A stretch of DNA of 43,568 nucleotides from Rugosimonospora africana (GCF_016862975.1 NZ_BONZ01000112.1:1-43568), one strand, 5' to 3'; numbered from the stretch's first letter, positions 32,564-40,908 are shown. Numbers and translations: made by a program. Notes: a model not told the origin generated them from the letters alone.

Positions 32564-32632
32564 CTTTGCTCTGCTTACCTCCACGCAACACAAACGGCGT
32601 TCGAGTGTTGCGTCCAGGTAAGCAGAGCAAAG
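32564..32632. repeat. Imperfect 69-bp inverted repeat in the aminotransferase leader
   Basis: Outer arms CTTTGCTCTGCTTACCT (32564-32580) and AGGTAAGCAGAGCAAAG (32616-32632) are perfectly complementary over 17 bp. Inner arms ACGCAACAC and GTGTTGCGT extend the stem after a one- or two-base bulge. The loop is about 14 bases. No T-tract follows, and 18-bp tandem repeats start at once. Confidence 0.88.
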
Positions 32633-32739
32633 CGTCCGTGATGGGCTCAGCCTCCGTGATGGCTGCGGCGTCCGTGATGGGCTCAGCCTCCGTGAGCGGC
32701 TCAGCCTCCGCGATGGGCTCAGCCTCCGCGACCGGCCCG
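32632..32739. repeat. Six 18-bp tandem repeats upstream of the aminotransferase
   Basis: Units of GCCTCCGTGATGGGCTCA type occupy 32632-32739 without gaps; the copies nearest the gene are the most diverged. The array ends 11 bases before the ATG, so no normal ribosome binding site is present for the aminotransferase. Confidence 0.88.
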
Positions 32740-32750
32740 GCGGCGTCGCC

Positions 32751-33884
32751 ATGCTGAACCACCGGGTGTACCTGTCCGCCCCGGACGTCGGACCGGTCGA
32801 GGAGGCGTACGTCGTCGAGGCCCTCCGGTCGGGCTGGGTCGCGCCGCTCGGGCCGCAGGTCGACGCGTTCGAGCGGGAGATCGCCACCCGCGCCGGCACC
32901 GCGCACGCCGTGGCGCTCAGCTCCGGTACCGCCGCGCTGCACCTGGCCCTGCAGACCCTGGGGGCCCGGCCCGGCACGGTGGTCGTGGTGCCCACGCTCA
33001 CCTTCGTCGCCACGGCCAACGCCGTCATGTACACCGGCGCCGAGCCGGTCTTCGTCGACTGCGACCCGGCGACCGGCAACGTCGACGTCGGCCTGCTCGC
33101 CCAGCTCCTGCGCCACCTGCGGGTCTCCCGGAAGCGGGTCGCCGCGGTGGTCCCGGTGGACATGTTCGGCTCCTGCGTGGACTACGGCGAGCTGTTGCCG
33201 GTGTGCGCCGCCGCCTCGGTACCCGTGCTCGAAGACGCGGCCGAGGCACTGGGCGCGACGTACCGGGGGCGGCCCGCCGGGTCGTTCGGCCGGGCCGGGG
33301 TGCTGTCGTTCAACGGCAACAAGATCCTCACCACGTCCGGGGGCGGGATGCTGGTGACCGACGACGCGCTGCTCGCCGAACGGGCCCGGTACCTGTCGAC
33401 CCAGGCCAGGCAGCCGCTGCCGCACTACGAGCACACCGAGGTCGGGTACAACTACCGGCTGTCCAACCTGCTGGCGGCGCTCGGCCGCGCTCAGCTGGTC
33501 CGGCTGGACGGGATGCTGACCCGGCGCCGGGCGCTGCGCGAACGGTACGCGAAGCTGTTCGCCGCGGTACCCGGCGTACGCCTGCTCGGCGACGGCGACC
33601 CCGGCGCGAACTGCTGGCTGACCACGATCGTGGTGGACCCGGACGCGGCCGGCTGGTGCGCGCAGGATCTGGCCGGGCACCTGGCCGCCCTGGACATCGA
33701 GTCCCGCCCGATCTGGAAGCCGATGCACCTGCAGCCGGTCTTCGCCGGTACGCACGCGGTGCTCACCGGCGCCGCGCAGCGCCTGTTCGAGACGGGGCTC
33801 GCGCTGCCCAGCGGGTCGTCGCTCGGCGACGCGCAGATCGGCCGGGTGTTCGGCGCCATCGGCCAGTTCCTGGACGAGCGGTGA
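32751..33884 (+). CDS. DegT/DnrJ/EryC1-family sugar aminotransferase
   Basis: A 377-aa PLP-dependent enzyme that aminates a nucleotide-activated keto sugar. The PLP lysine is Lys191 in SFNGNKILTTSGGGM; earlier motifs are RVYLSAPDVGP at the N-terminus, ALSSGTAALHLAL near residue 60 and VEDAAEALGA near 160, all in the expected order. ATG at 32751 is retained because the RVYLSAP start is typical of full-length members, although 18-bp repeats replace a ribosome binding site. Its stop overlaps the start of the initiating transferase as GTGA. It may act on a 4-keto-6-deoxy UDP-sugar, giving an amino sugar for the repeat unit; the exact product is unknown. Confidence 0.92.
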   Translation: MLNHRVYLSAPDVGPVEEAYVVEALRSGWVAPLGPQVDAFEREIATRAGTAHAVALSSGTAALHLALQTLGARPGTVVVVPTLTFVATANAVMYTGAEPVFVDCDPATGNVDVGLLAQLLRHLRVSRKRVAAVVPVDMFGSCVDYGELLPVCAAASVPVLEDAAEALGATYRGRPAGSFGRAGVLSFNGNKILTTSGGGMLVTDDALLAERARYLSTQARQPLPHYEHTEVGYNYRLSNLLAALGRAQLVRLDGMLTRRRALRERYAKLFAAVPGVRLLGDGDPGANCWLTTIVVDPDAAGWCAQDLAGHLAALDIESRPIWKPMHLQPVFAGTHAVLTGAAQRLFETGLALPSGSSLGDAQIGRVFGAIGQFLDER

Positions 33885-34741
33885 ACCCGGCGCTGCGCCC
33901 GGCGGCGCCCACGGACCCGGCGCCCCCAGACCCGGCGCCCCCAGACCCGGCGCCCACGGACCCGGCGGCGGGTCAAGACGCGGCGGCGGGTCAAGACGCG
34001 GCGGCGGGTCAAGACGCGGCGGCGGGTCAAGACGCGGCAGACCCGGCGGCGGGTCGGAACGTGGCAGACCCCGGGGCAGATCGGGCGGCGGCCGACCCGG
34101 GGGCGTTCGCCGGTCCGGCGGGGCCGCGGTTGGTGGTCAAGCGCGTCGCCGATGTCGCGGTCGCGGCGCTGGTGCTGGTACTCGCGTCGCTGGTCCTGCT
34201 CGTCGCGGCCGTGGCGGTACGGCTGCTCCTCGGCTCGCCGGTGCTGTTCACCCAGCAGCGGACCGGCCGAGGCATGCGGCACTTCCGGCTGCTGAAGTTC
34301 CGGACGATGACCGACGCTCGGGACGCGTCCGGCCGGCTGCTGCCCGATCGCGAACGCTCCTGCCGGCTGGGCCGCCTGCTGCGCCGGTACAGCGTCGACG
34401 AACTGCCCCAGTTGGTCAACGTGCTCCGGGGCGAGATGAGCCTGATCGGGCCGCGACCGCTGCTGCCCCGGTACGACCGGTGCTACACCGACGCGGAGTT
34501 GGCCCGGTTCGCGGTGCGCCCGGGCATCACCGGCCTCGCCCAGATCACCGGCCGCAACGCGGCCAGCTGGGATGAACGCCTCGGGCTGGACGCGCGGTAC
34601 GTCGCGCAGTGGTCGCTGGCGCTGGACGCCAGGATCGCGCTGCGCACGGTGGGCCGGGTGTTCGCCAGCTCCGGTGTCTCGGCCGATCCGGCCGGCGACA
34701 TGCTCGACCTCGACCAGGAGAGGGGGATGTCCCGCCTATGA
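33881..34741 (+). CDS. Initiating phosphoglycosyl transferase (PglC/WcaJ core) with tandem-repeat N-terminus
   Basis: A 286-aa membrane enzyme that loads the first sugar phosphate onto undecaprenyl phosphate. Residues 9-28 are four DPAPx units and residues 29-52 are four AAGQDA units, followed by a degenerate tail to about residue 80; this low-complexity extension is absent from PglC. The catalytic core starts at VVKRVADVAVAALVLVLASL (reentrant membrane helix). It continues with FTQQRTGRGMRHFRLLKFRT, the catalytic Asp-Glu pair in YSVDELPQLVNVLRGEMSLI, and GPRPLLPRY. GTG at 33881 overlaps the aminotransferase stop. It is translationally coupled on both sides. Small monotopic type, lacking the extra N-terminal helices of WcaJ. 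Confidence 0.92.
   Translation: MNPALRPAAPTDPAPPDPAPPDPAPTDPAAGQDAAAGQDAAAGQDAAAGQDAADPAAGRNVADPGADRAAADPGAFAGPAGPRLVVKRVADVAVAALVLVLASLVLLVAAVAVRLLLGSPVLFTQQRTGRGMRHFRLLKFRTMTDARDASGRLLPDRERSCRLGRLLRRYSVDELPQLVNVLRGEMSLIGPRPLLPRYDRCYTDAELARFAVRPGITGLAQITGRNAASWDERLGLDARYVAQWSLALDARIALRTVGRVFASSGVSADPAGDMLDLDQERGMSRL
33905..34036. repeat. In-frame 15-bp and 18-bp tandem repeats in the initiating transferase gene
   Basis: Four 15-bp units (GGCGCCCCCAGACCC type, 33905-33964) are followed directly by four exact 18-bp units (GCGGCGGGTCAAGACGCG, 33965-34036). Both lengths are multiples of three. The last four units are identical, a sign of recent expansion. Confidence 0.92.
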
Positions 34742-35559
34742 TCGGCGAGCAGGACATCCAGTCCATCGACAGCCGCGACTCCGACGCCCGGCGGGCCGCC
34801 GTCCGGCTGCTCGGCGCGTCGGTACCGACAGAGTGCCAGGGGCTGGTCGCGTACCACGCGAGCGGGTATTCCACGTTCCTCGCCGCGGCGCTGTCCCCGC
34901 CGCCCGGGCAGCGCACCGTGTGCCTGCGCGCGGCCCGGGTCGCCGGTGAGGTGATCGCCGTCGCCGACTGGCGCATCATGAGCGGTCAGCTGTTCCTGAA
35001 CGGGATCTCGGTACGCCCGCCGTACCGGGGGCACGGCTACGGCACCCGGTTGCTCGACGACGGCGTCCGGATGGCTCGCGACCTGGGCATCCCGGCGCTC
35101 GGGCTGGACGTCGCGGTGGACAACGTGGGCGCCTACGCGCTCTACCAGAAGATGGGCTTCGAGGAGATGGGGTACTCGTGGTGGGAGCACGTGCCACCGG
35201 AGGAGGACTCCCCGGGACGGGTACCGGTCCGGATCCTCGACTGGCCGGCCTTCGAGGCGCAGCGCATCGCGTACGGGTTCGGGGACCTGTCGGTACGGCA
35301 CGCCAGGCAGGTGAGCAAGGTGCGTACCGTGGGCGACGTGTTGCGCGTCGAGCCGGGTACCGCCGGCGTGGTCCTCGCCCAGGCGCTGTCGGACCTGCTC
35401 GTGCCGTCCCGGGTGTATTCGGTGCGGGCCGGCGCGACGGCCGGATCCACCCCGGGATGGTTCGCGCGCTTCGTCCGCATGCGGATGTCGCTCGGCACAC
35501 TGCGCCGGCCGATGGACTACGACCAGCGGCGTTCGGCGCGCGCGCCGTGGCGCAGGTGA
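34738..35559 (+). CDS. GNAT acetyltransferase with C-terminal extension
   Basis: A 273-aa protein whose residues about 30-145 form a GNAT fold: ISVRPPYRGHGYGTRLLDDG is the acetyl-CoA loop (R/Q-x-x-G-x-G/A type) and VAVDNVGAYALYQKMGFEEM is the C-terminal motif. The last 125 residues are unlike standard GNATs and may bind a sugar or partner. The ATG at 34738 overlaps the previous stop as ATGA. Its position suggests N- or O-acetylation of a sugar made by the aminotransferase, but an unrelated acceptor is possible. Cytoplasmic. Confidence 0.85.
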   Translation: MIGEQDIQSIDSRDSDARRAAVRLLGASVPTECQGLVAYHASGYSTFLAAALSPPPGQRTVCLRAARVAGEVIAVADWRIMSGQLFLNGISVRPPYRGHGYGTRLLDDGVRMARDLGIPALGLDVAVDNVGAYALYQKMGFEEMGYSWWEHVPPEEDSPGRVPVRILDWPAFEAQRIAYGFGDLSVRHARQVSKVRTVGDVLRVEPGTAGVVLAQALSDLLVPSRVYSVRAGATAGSTPGWFARFVRMRMSLGTLRRPMDYDQRRSARAPWRR

Positions 35560-35590
35560 GCGCCGCGCCGGCGAGGCGGTCGCGACCGGC

Positions 35591-36664
35591 ATGAGGTTCG
35601 AGATCTGGAACGCTCGCGACGCCCGCGAGCGTGGCCGCTGGCTTGCCGCGCACGAGGCGCTGCCCACCCGGGAGGTGTACGCGCACCCCGCCTACGTCGG
35701 CCTGTTCGCCGGCGCGGGGGAGCAGCCGCTGGCCGCGTACGCGGAGACCGGCTCCGGTCCGGTGCTGTACCCGTTCATCCTGCGCCCGATCGGGGCCCCG
35801 GAGGCCGCAGACACCACAGACGCCGCGGCCGGCTACGACATCACGAGCGCGTACGGGTACGCCGGCGCGTTCTGCCCGGGACCGCTCGACGAGCCGGACG
35901 CCAAGCAGTTCTGGGCCGCCTTCGACGACTTCTGCCGGGACCGCCGGGTCGTCTCGGAGTTCACCCGGCTGTCCCTGTTCGAGGAACAGCGGCTGCCCCA
36001 TCCCGGCCGGGTCGAGCCCAGGCTGGTCAACGTCGTGTGCGACCTGCGGGTGCCAGAGGACGAGGCGTGGCGGGGCTTCGAGCACAAGGTACGCAAGAAC
36101 GTGAACAAGGCCCGGCGCGGCGGCGTGACGGTCGAGGTGGACGAGGCAGGCACCCGGCTGGACGACTTCCTGCGCATCTACGCCGGCACCATGGACCGCC
36201 GGCAGGCCGCGGCGAGCTTCTACTTCCCCCGCGAGTTCTTCGAGACCATCGTGCGGGAGATGCCCGGCCGGTTCGCGTTCTTCCACGCCCTGCACGGCGG
36301 TCGGGTGGTGTCCACCGAACTCGTGCTGGCCTCGGCCGGCACCATGTACTCCTACCTCGGCGGGACCGACCGGGCCGCGTTCGACCTGCGGCCGAACGAC
36401 CTGTTGAAGGTCGAGGCGTGCGCCTGGGGCCGGGCGCGGGGGATGACGCGGTTCGTGCTCGGCGGAGGGCACGCCCCGGACGACGGGATCTTCCGGTACA
36501 AGCGGGCGTTCGCGCCGGGTGGGCTGGTGCCGTACTCGGTGGGGACCCGGGTGCTGGACGAGCGCGAGTACGCGCGGCTGACGGCGGAGCACGGCGCAGA
36601 GGCGCGGCGCCGCGACCCCGGCTGGGTACCCGATCCGGGGTTCTTCCCCGGGTACCGTGCCTAG
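35591..36664 (+). CDS. FemAB/CelD-like GNAT-fold acyltransferase
   Basis: A 357-aa member of the GNAT_acetyltransf_6 (CelD/FemAB-related) group common in polysaccharide loci. Visible motifs are AYGYAGAFCPGPL near residue 93, FEHKVRKNVNKARRGGVTVE near 160, RIYAGTMDRRQAAASFYFP near 195, and YLGGTDRAAFDLRPNDLLKV with RFVLGGGHAPDDGIFRYKRAF near the C-terminus; the last is the conserved glycine-rich/K-R signature of the group. ATG at 35591 is 32 bases after the GNAT stop. It probably transfers an acyl or aminoacyl group onto the polymer or its lipid-linked unit. Specificity unknown. Confidence 0.85.
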   Translation: MRFEIWNARDARERGRWLAAHEALPTREVYAHPAYVGLFAGAGEQPLAAYAETGSGPVLYPFILRPIGAPEAADTTDAAAGYDITSAYGYAGAFCPGPLDEPDAKQFWAAFDDFCRDRRVVSEFTRLSLFEEQRLPHPGRVEPRLVNVVCDLRVPEDEAWRGFEHKVRKNVNKARRGGVTVEVDEAGTRLDDFLRIYAGTMDRRQAAASFYFPREFFETIVREMPGRFAFFHALHGGRVVSTELVLASAGTMYSYLGGTDRAAFDLRPNDLLKVEACAWGRARGMTRFVLGGGHAPDDGIFRYKRAFAPGGLVPYSVGTRVLDEREYARLTAEHGAEARRRDPGWVPDPGFFPGYRA

Positions 36665-36760
36665 TTTGATCCCTGAATTCCCGAATCGGATATTTATCCC
36701 CCATGGCACTGTTAGCGTGATTCGCGGCATTCATTGGGTTTCGGGGTTTTGAGGCGTCAG
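36665..36760. promoter_or_regulatory. AT-rich gap inside the plus-strand operon
   Basis: About 95 bases with long AT stretches (GAATCGGATATTTATCC), far below the local GC content. It may hold an internal promoter for the methyltransferase and flippase genes, but boxes with proper spacing could not be fixed. Confidence 0.4.
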
Positions 36761-37930
36761 GTGGATCAAGCACTGCGTCCCGGTGGGGACGGCGAACGGC
36801 CGGGTGCCGGACCAGCGACGACCGTGCCCGCGTCACGGGTCGGCACCCTGGGGGAATCGCGGGCAGCGACCGAGCGCGGCCGCCCGGCACCGTCCGGGGC
36901 ACCGTGCCCGACCTGCGGCACCGCGAGCGACCGGGTGTCCGGCGACTTCGACGGCTACATCGAGGGGTACCAGGTGTGCGTCCTGGAGTGCCCGCGCTGC
37001 CTGCTGCGGTTCAGCAGCCGGCTGGATGTACCCGGCGGGCTGTACGACGCCATCTACCGGCACACCGAGATGCTGCCCGGGTACGACCGGTACGCCGGGT
37101 ACGCCGCCGCGGTGTCCCGCCACCCGCAGCCGCTGGACCTGCTCGCCTCCTGCGAGCTGCCCTACTGGTACGTCCGCGACCACGTCCGTCACCGGCTGCG
37201 CGCCGGCGCGACCGTGGTGGACTTCGGCTGCGGTGAGGGGCACCTGACGTACGCGCTGCGTCAGGCGGGCATCACCTGCTACGGCGTCGACATCTCGGGT
37301 ACCACGATCGAACGCGCCCGGCGGCGCTTCGGCCACGACGACTGGTTCCTGACCAGCGAGGAGTTCGCCGACCGGCGACCGGCGACCGCCGACCTCGTCG
37401 TCGCGCTCGAACTGATCGAGCACGTGCCGCAGCCGGCCCGGGTCCTGGCCGGCGCGCTGGAACTGCTCGGCCCGGACGGCTGCGTCCTCGCGACCACGCC
37501 GAACCGGGACGCCAGCCCGGCGCACGCGGTGTGGGACACCGACCTCCCGCCGGTGCACCTGCTCTGGTTCGGCGTACGGGCGATGCGGGAGCTGGCGGCC
37601 GCCGCGCACTGCGAGGTGACCTTCCCCGCGGTACCGGGCCGGGTGATCGACGCCCTGCGGCCGGCGGTTCAGCGGCGGGGTACCTGGCCCCCGCTGCTGA
37701 CCGCGTCGGGCGAGCCGTCCCTCGCGGTACGGCGGGCGCGCAGCCTGCCGTGGCGGTTCCGCCGCCGGGCGGCGCGCTCGCTGGCCTGGATGTCGGAGGT
37801 GATCGACCGCTCGCCGCTGCGCGAGATTCCGGACGTACGGCGCAGCTACCGGCCGGCCACGCTCGGCGCGTGCTTCACCCCCCGGTCCCGCCGCCCGGCC
37901 CCACCGCGGGCACCTCAGCCCGAGGCATGA
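36761..37930 (+). CDS. SAM-dependent methyltransferase with N-terminal zinc ribbon
   Basis: A 389-aa class I methyltransferase. After a disordered, Pro/Arg/Gly-rich 45 residues, a zinc ribbon (PCPTCG and ECPRC) occupies about residues 46-85. The Rossmann core has motif I VVDFGCGEGHLTYALRQAGI near residue 148 and YGVDISGTTIERARRRFG, then ADLVVALELIEHVPQP (motif II) near 210. GTG at 36761 is chosen over TTG at 36734 because GAGG stands six bases upstream. The C-terminal 100 residues are basic. Its stop overlaps the flippase start as ATGA. It probably methylates a sugar of the repeat unit; which one is not evident. Confidence 0.87.
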   Translation: MDQALRPGGDGERPGAGPATTVPASRVGTLGESRAATERGRPAPSGAPCPTCGTASDRVSGDFDGYIEGYQVCVLECPRCLLRFSSRLDVPGGLYDAIYRHTEMLPGYDRYAGYAAAVSRHPQPLDLLASCELPYWYVRDHVRHRLRAGATVVDFGCGEGHLTYALRQAGITCYGVDISGTTIERARRRFGHDDWFLTSEEFADRRPATADLVVALELIEHVPQPARVLAGALELLGPDGCVLATTPNRDASPAHAVWDTDLPPVHLLWFGVRAMRELAAAAHCEVTFPAVPGRVIDALRPAVQRRGTWPPLLTASGEPSLAVRRARSLPWRFRRRAARSLAWMSEVIDRSPLREIPDVRRSYRPATLGACFTPRSRRPAPPRAPQPEA

Positions 37931-39186
37931 ACCGGCGCACCTACCCGACCCTGCTGTCCGGGCGCTCGGCGACGCTGCTCACCAACGGCGGGCTCCTGGT
38001 CACCGGGATCCTGTCCAGCATCCTGGTCTCCCGGGTGCTCGGCCCCAACGGGCGCGGGCACTATGTCACCTGGCAGACCTGGGCCGCGACGATCGGCATC
38101 TTCGCGCTGGGCGGCCTGCCGCAGGTGCTCGTGCTCGACGACTGGACTCCCGGGCGACACAAGCCGCGCGAGCTTCTCGCGCCGATGGCGTTGACGGTCG
38201 GCGCGGCCCTGGCGGTGCTCGCCGGGCTGTCCGCGTTCCTGCGCCCGGACTGGATCGTGTTCACCGCCGCGATCCTCGTGGTGCTGGCCAACCAGTTCAG
38301 CGCGCTGGGCGCCTCCGAGGCGCAGCGGATGGGCCGGATGGGCATCGAGTTCAACCTGGCGCGCATCGTGCCGCAGGCCGCCTCGCTGCTGGCCATGGGT
38401 GGGCTGCTCGCCGTGGATTCCGGGGCGTACCCGGCGTGGCTGATGGGCGTCGCGGTCTGCCAGGCCGTCGCCACGGCGCTGTGGCTGTGGTACCGGTGCG
38501 ACCGGGGCCGCCGACCGTCGGTCTCCGCCCGTCCCACGGTCGCCGACTCGGTACGCCTGGCGCCCGGCAGCTGGGTGACTCTGTTGCAGTACCGGTTCGA
38601 CCTGCTGGCCGTCACGGCACTGTTCCGCCCCGAGATCGTCGCCTTCTACGCCACCGGCCTGGCCGCCTCCGGCGCTGTGCTCGCCGCCGGCCAGTCGCGC
38701 GGCATGCACTGGTTCTCCCGGCAGGGCGGCACGTTCACCGACCGGCACGGCGCGCTGGGCCGGGAGCTGTGGCGCACCGCCGGGATCGCGCTGGCCGTGG
38801 CCGCCCCGCTGGCGCTCGGCGGCCGGCTGTGGGTCGCCGGCGCGTACGGCTCGGCGTTCCTGCCGGCGGTACCGATCGTGGCGGTGCTGTGCGGCGTCGG
38901 CGTCATCCAGTCCGTCGACTACCTGCTGGCCCACGAGTGCCTGATCGTCGGGCTGGGCAGCCGGGTCCTGTTGTTCCGGTTGCCCAGCGTCGCCGTCGTC
39001 GCGGCCGGGTTCGGGCTGGCCTCGGCGCAGCACTGGCCGACCGCCGCGATCGCGGTCGTCCCCGGCGCCGGGTACGCGCTGTCCTCGGCCGTGTTCCTGG
39101 TGGCGATCCGGTCGCGGCGGTCGGTCGCGCCCTCGGCGCTGCCGGTACCCGAGCCGGCCGCCGCCGGTGCGGCGCCGTCCCGGTGA
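37927..39186 (+). CDS. Wzx-like polysaccharide flippase
   Basis: A 419-aa inner-membrane protein with about 12 predicted helices, of the MATE/MOP-like polysaccharide exporter superfamily that flips lipid-linked repeat units. Helix 1-2 region reads LLTNGGLLVTGILSSILVSR followed by VLGPNGRGHYVTWQTWAATI, the characteristic VLGPxGRG motif of the family. A second half-repeat begins near APGSWVTLLQYRFDLL. ATG at 37927 overlaps the upstream methyltransferase stop. The C-terminal tail is short and rich in Ala and Pro. It is the last gene of this plus-strand run and faces a minus-strand methyltransferase seven bases away. Confidence 0.9.
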   Translation: MNRRTYPTLLSGRSATLLTNGGLLVTGILSSILVSRVLGPNGRGHYVTWQTWAATIGIFALGGLPQVLVLDDWTPGRHKPRELLAPMALTVGAALAVLAGLSAFLRPDWIVFTAAILVVLANQFSALGASEAQRMGRMGIEFNLARIVPQAASLLAMGGLLAVDSGAYPAWLMGVAVCQAVATALWLWYRCDRGRRPSVSARPTVADSVRLAPGSWVTLLQYRFDLLAVTALFRPEIVAFYATGLAASGAVLAAGQSRGMHWFSRQGGTFTDRHGALGRELWRTAGIALAVAAPLALGGRLWVAGAYGSAFLPAVPIVAVLCGVGVIQSVDYLLAHECLIVGLGSRVLLFRLPSVAVVAAGFGLASAQHWPTAAIAVVPGAGYALSSAVFLVAIRSRRSVAPSALPVPEPAAAGAAPSR

Positions 39187-39192
39187 GCCGGG

Positions 39193-39942
39193 TCAGGACA
39201 GCGGGCGCCAGAGCTGGGTACTGAGCACCTCGCCGTCGGCGTACTGCGACGTCGGCGCCGGTACCCGGAGCACCTCGACGACCGGTGCGCAGTCGAACGG
39301 GGGGCGGGAGATGTCCACCCAGGAGCCGCGGTCCAGCCGGGTGTCCGGGCCGTGTGCCTTGTCGAGGTTCGGTTCTCCGGTCCGCTCCGGAGCCGGCAGG
39401 TGCTCGGTGACCAGCACCAGCGGGTACTGGCCGCAACGCTTGAGGATCCTGGTGATCTGGTCGTTGCTCAGGTGCTGGAGAACCTGGCGGACCAGGCAGA
39501 TGTCGGCCGGCGGCAGCTCGTCGGTTGCCGCGTCGAGCACCGAGAACCGCACGCCCGGCCGGCCGTGCAGGGCGCTGTTGCGCGCGACGAGGTCGGGGAC
39601 GACGTCGATCCCGTGGTAGCTCTCCAGCGCGTCGGCGAACAGGGACGCGACCCGGAAGTCGCCGCAACCGATGTCCACCGCACTGCGCCCCGCGCTCTGC
39701 TCGATGAGCCACCGGACGATGTCCGCGTAGCCCAGGGCGGCGTCGCCGCGCGAGCCCGAGCCGGAGTCGAAGTCGTCCCCGGCGCCCCACTGGCGGGCGG
39801 CGTAGACCTCGGAGAACACCTCCTGTGCCGACCGTGAGGAGTTGCGCTGGCGCAGCCGCGCCAGCCGGGCCGCGGAGACCCAGTTCCGGACCGGGGCCGG
39901 GGTGCGCTCGGCGACCAGGTGGCGCCACTTTTCATACGACAT
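39193..39942 (-). CDS. Class I SAM-dependent methyltransferase
   Basis: A 249-aa methyltransferase. Motif I is AVDIGCGDFRVASLFADALE near residue 90, followed by YHGIDVVPDLVARN; ADICLVRQVLQHLSNDQI near 145 is the motif after strand 4, and VLVTEHLPAPERTGEPNLDK is typical of a group of small-molecule or sugar methyltransferases in polysaccharide loci. ATG at 39942 is used; no clear ribosome binding site is seen, so a leaderless transcript from the 38-base divergent gap is possible. Acceptor unknown. Confidence 0.87.
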   Translation of the reverse strand: MSYEKWRHLVAERTPAPVRNWVSAARLARLRQRNSSRSAQEVFSEVYAARQWGAGDDFDSGSGSRGDAALGYADIVRWLIEQSAGRSAVDIGCGDFRVASLFADALESYHGIDVVPDLVARNSALHGRPGVRFSVLDAATDELPPADICLVRQVLQHLSNDQITRILKRCGQYPLVLVTEHLPAPERTGEPNLDKAHGPDTRLDRGSWVDISRPPFDCAPVVEVLRVPAPTSQYADGEVLSTQLWRPLS

Positions 39943-39980
39943 GGCCGTATCATAGTCAAATAAGCATCAGAACGATTAGT
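39943..39980. promoter_or_regulatory. AT-rich divergent promoter gap
   Basis: Only 38 bases separate the two start codons, and they are about 60% AT (CATAGTCAAATAAGCATCAG). Neither gene has a Shine-Dalgarno sequence. Both promoters must overlap here or reach into the coding regions, suggesting leaderless or nearly leaderless mRNAs. Confidence 0.5.
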
Positions 39981-40904
39981 ATGTCCGAAATGAACGAGAC
40001 GAACCCGCCGGCGGGGCGGCGATCGACGTCCGTCATCGTGCACTACGGCGACCTCGAACCGACCGTCCGGCTCGCCAATCACCTGGCGGGCTTCGACACC
40101 GACGTGGTGGTGGTGGCGAACGACCGGTCGCCCCGGCCGGAAGCGCTGCACGGTCGGGTGGAGTGGATCGTGCCGGACCGCAACCTCGGGTACGGCGAGG
40201 CGTTCATGACCGCCGCCCGCGGCCGCTCGACCGAGGCGCTGGTGTTGCTCAACAACGACATCGCGCTGCCCCGGGAGACCTTCGAGCGGTGCCTGGACGC
40301 CCTGCTCGGCGAGCAGGACGTCGGGGTCGTCGGCCCGGTGCTGCGGCGCGAGGACAACTCGCTGCAGTCCGGCGCGGCCCGGCTGACCCGGTGGCGGCGG
40401 GTACCCCGGGTGCTGATCGATCCCGGTCCGGTCACGGTCGAGTGCGTCTGGGTGACCGGTGCGGTGATGTTCATCCGCCGCGAGGTCGCGCAGCGGGTCG
40501 GCATGGACGGCTCGTTCTTCCTCGGCGCCGAGGACGCCGACCTGTGCATCCGGGCGCGGCGGGCCGGCTGGCGGATCCTGTGCCGCGGCGACGCGGTCGC
40601 CATCCACCACGGGTCGCGGGTCATCGGTACGCGCTGGAACTACTACTCCACCCGCAACCGGGTCTGGTACACGCGGTCCTGCTTCGGCCTGCTGCCCGCC
40701 GTCCTGAACTGGACGTGCGCGGTGCTGATGCTGCCCCGGGTGGTACTCGCCGATCTGGTCAAACGCAACGACCTGACCGCGTCGCGGCTGTGCGTCCTGG
40801 CCCTCGCGCACGCCTGGCGGCGCAAGCCGGCCGCGGCGGAGGGCCCGCTAGCCGGGGAGCCCTTCCCGGACCGGCTGATCGGCTCGAAAGCGCTCCGCGC
40901 GTAG
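39981..40904 (+). CDS. GT2 glycosyltransferase (rhamnosyltransferase-like)
   Basis: A 307-aa inverting GT-A enzyme. Motifs in order: TSVIVHYGDLEPTVRLANHL at the N-terminus, VVVVANDRS (first Asp), PDRNLGYGEAFMTAARG, the DXD-type LVLLNNDIALPRETF near residue 90, and FFLGAEDADLCIRARRAGWR (the ED acceptor/base motif) near 180. The C-terminus has one amphipathic or membrane-associated segment (LLPAVLNWTCAVLMLPRVVL). ATG at 39981 has no ribosome binding site. Likely adds a sugar to the lipid-linked unit. Its stop is followed immediately by the family A repeat, beyond which lies the convergent GT4 gene. Confidence 0.9.
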   Translation: MSEMNETNPPAGRRSTSVIVHYGDLEPTVRLANHLAGFDTDVVVVANDRSPRPEALHGRVEWIVPDRNLGYGEAFMTAARGRSTEALVLLNNDIALPRETFERCLDALLGEQDVGVVGPVLRREDNSLQSGAARLTRWRRVPRVLIDPGPVTVECVWVTGAVMFIRREVAQRVGMDGSFFLGAEDADLCIRARRAGWRILCRGDAVAIHHGSRVIGTRWNYYSTRNRVWYTRSCFGLLPAVLNWTCAVLMLPRVVLADLVKRNDLTASRLCVLALAHAWRRKPAAAEGPLAGEPFPDRLIGSKALRA

Positions 40905-40908
40905 CCGG

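Noticed and set aside
32406-32621. 71-codon frame behind a consensus ribosome site as a real protein
   Set aside because: Strongly Arg-rich with no recognisable features; reported as part of the leader finding instead of as a gene.
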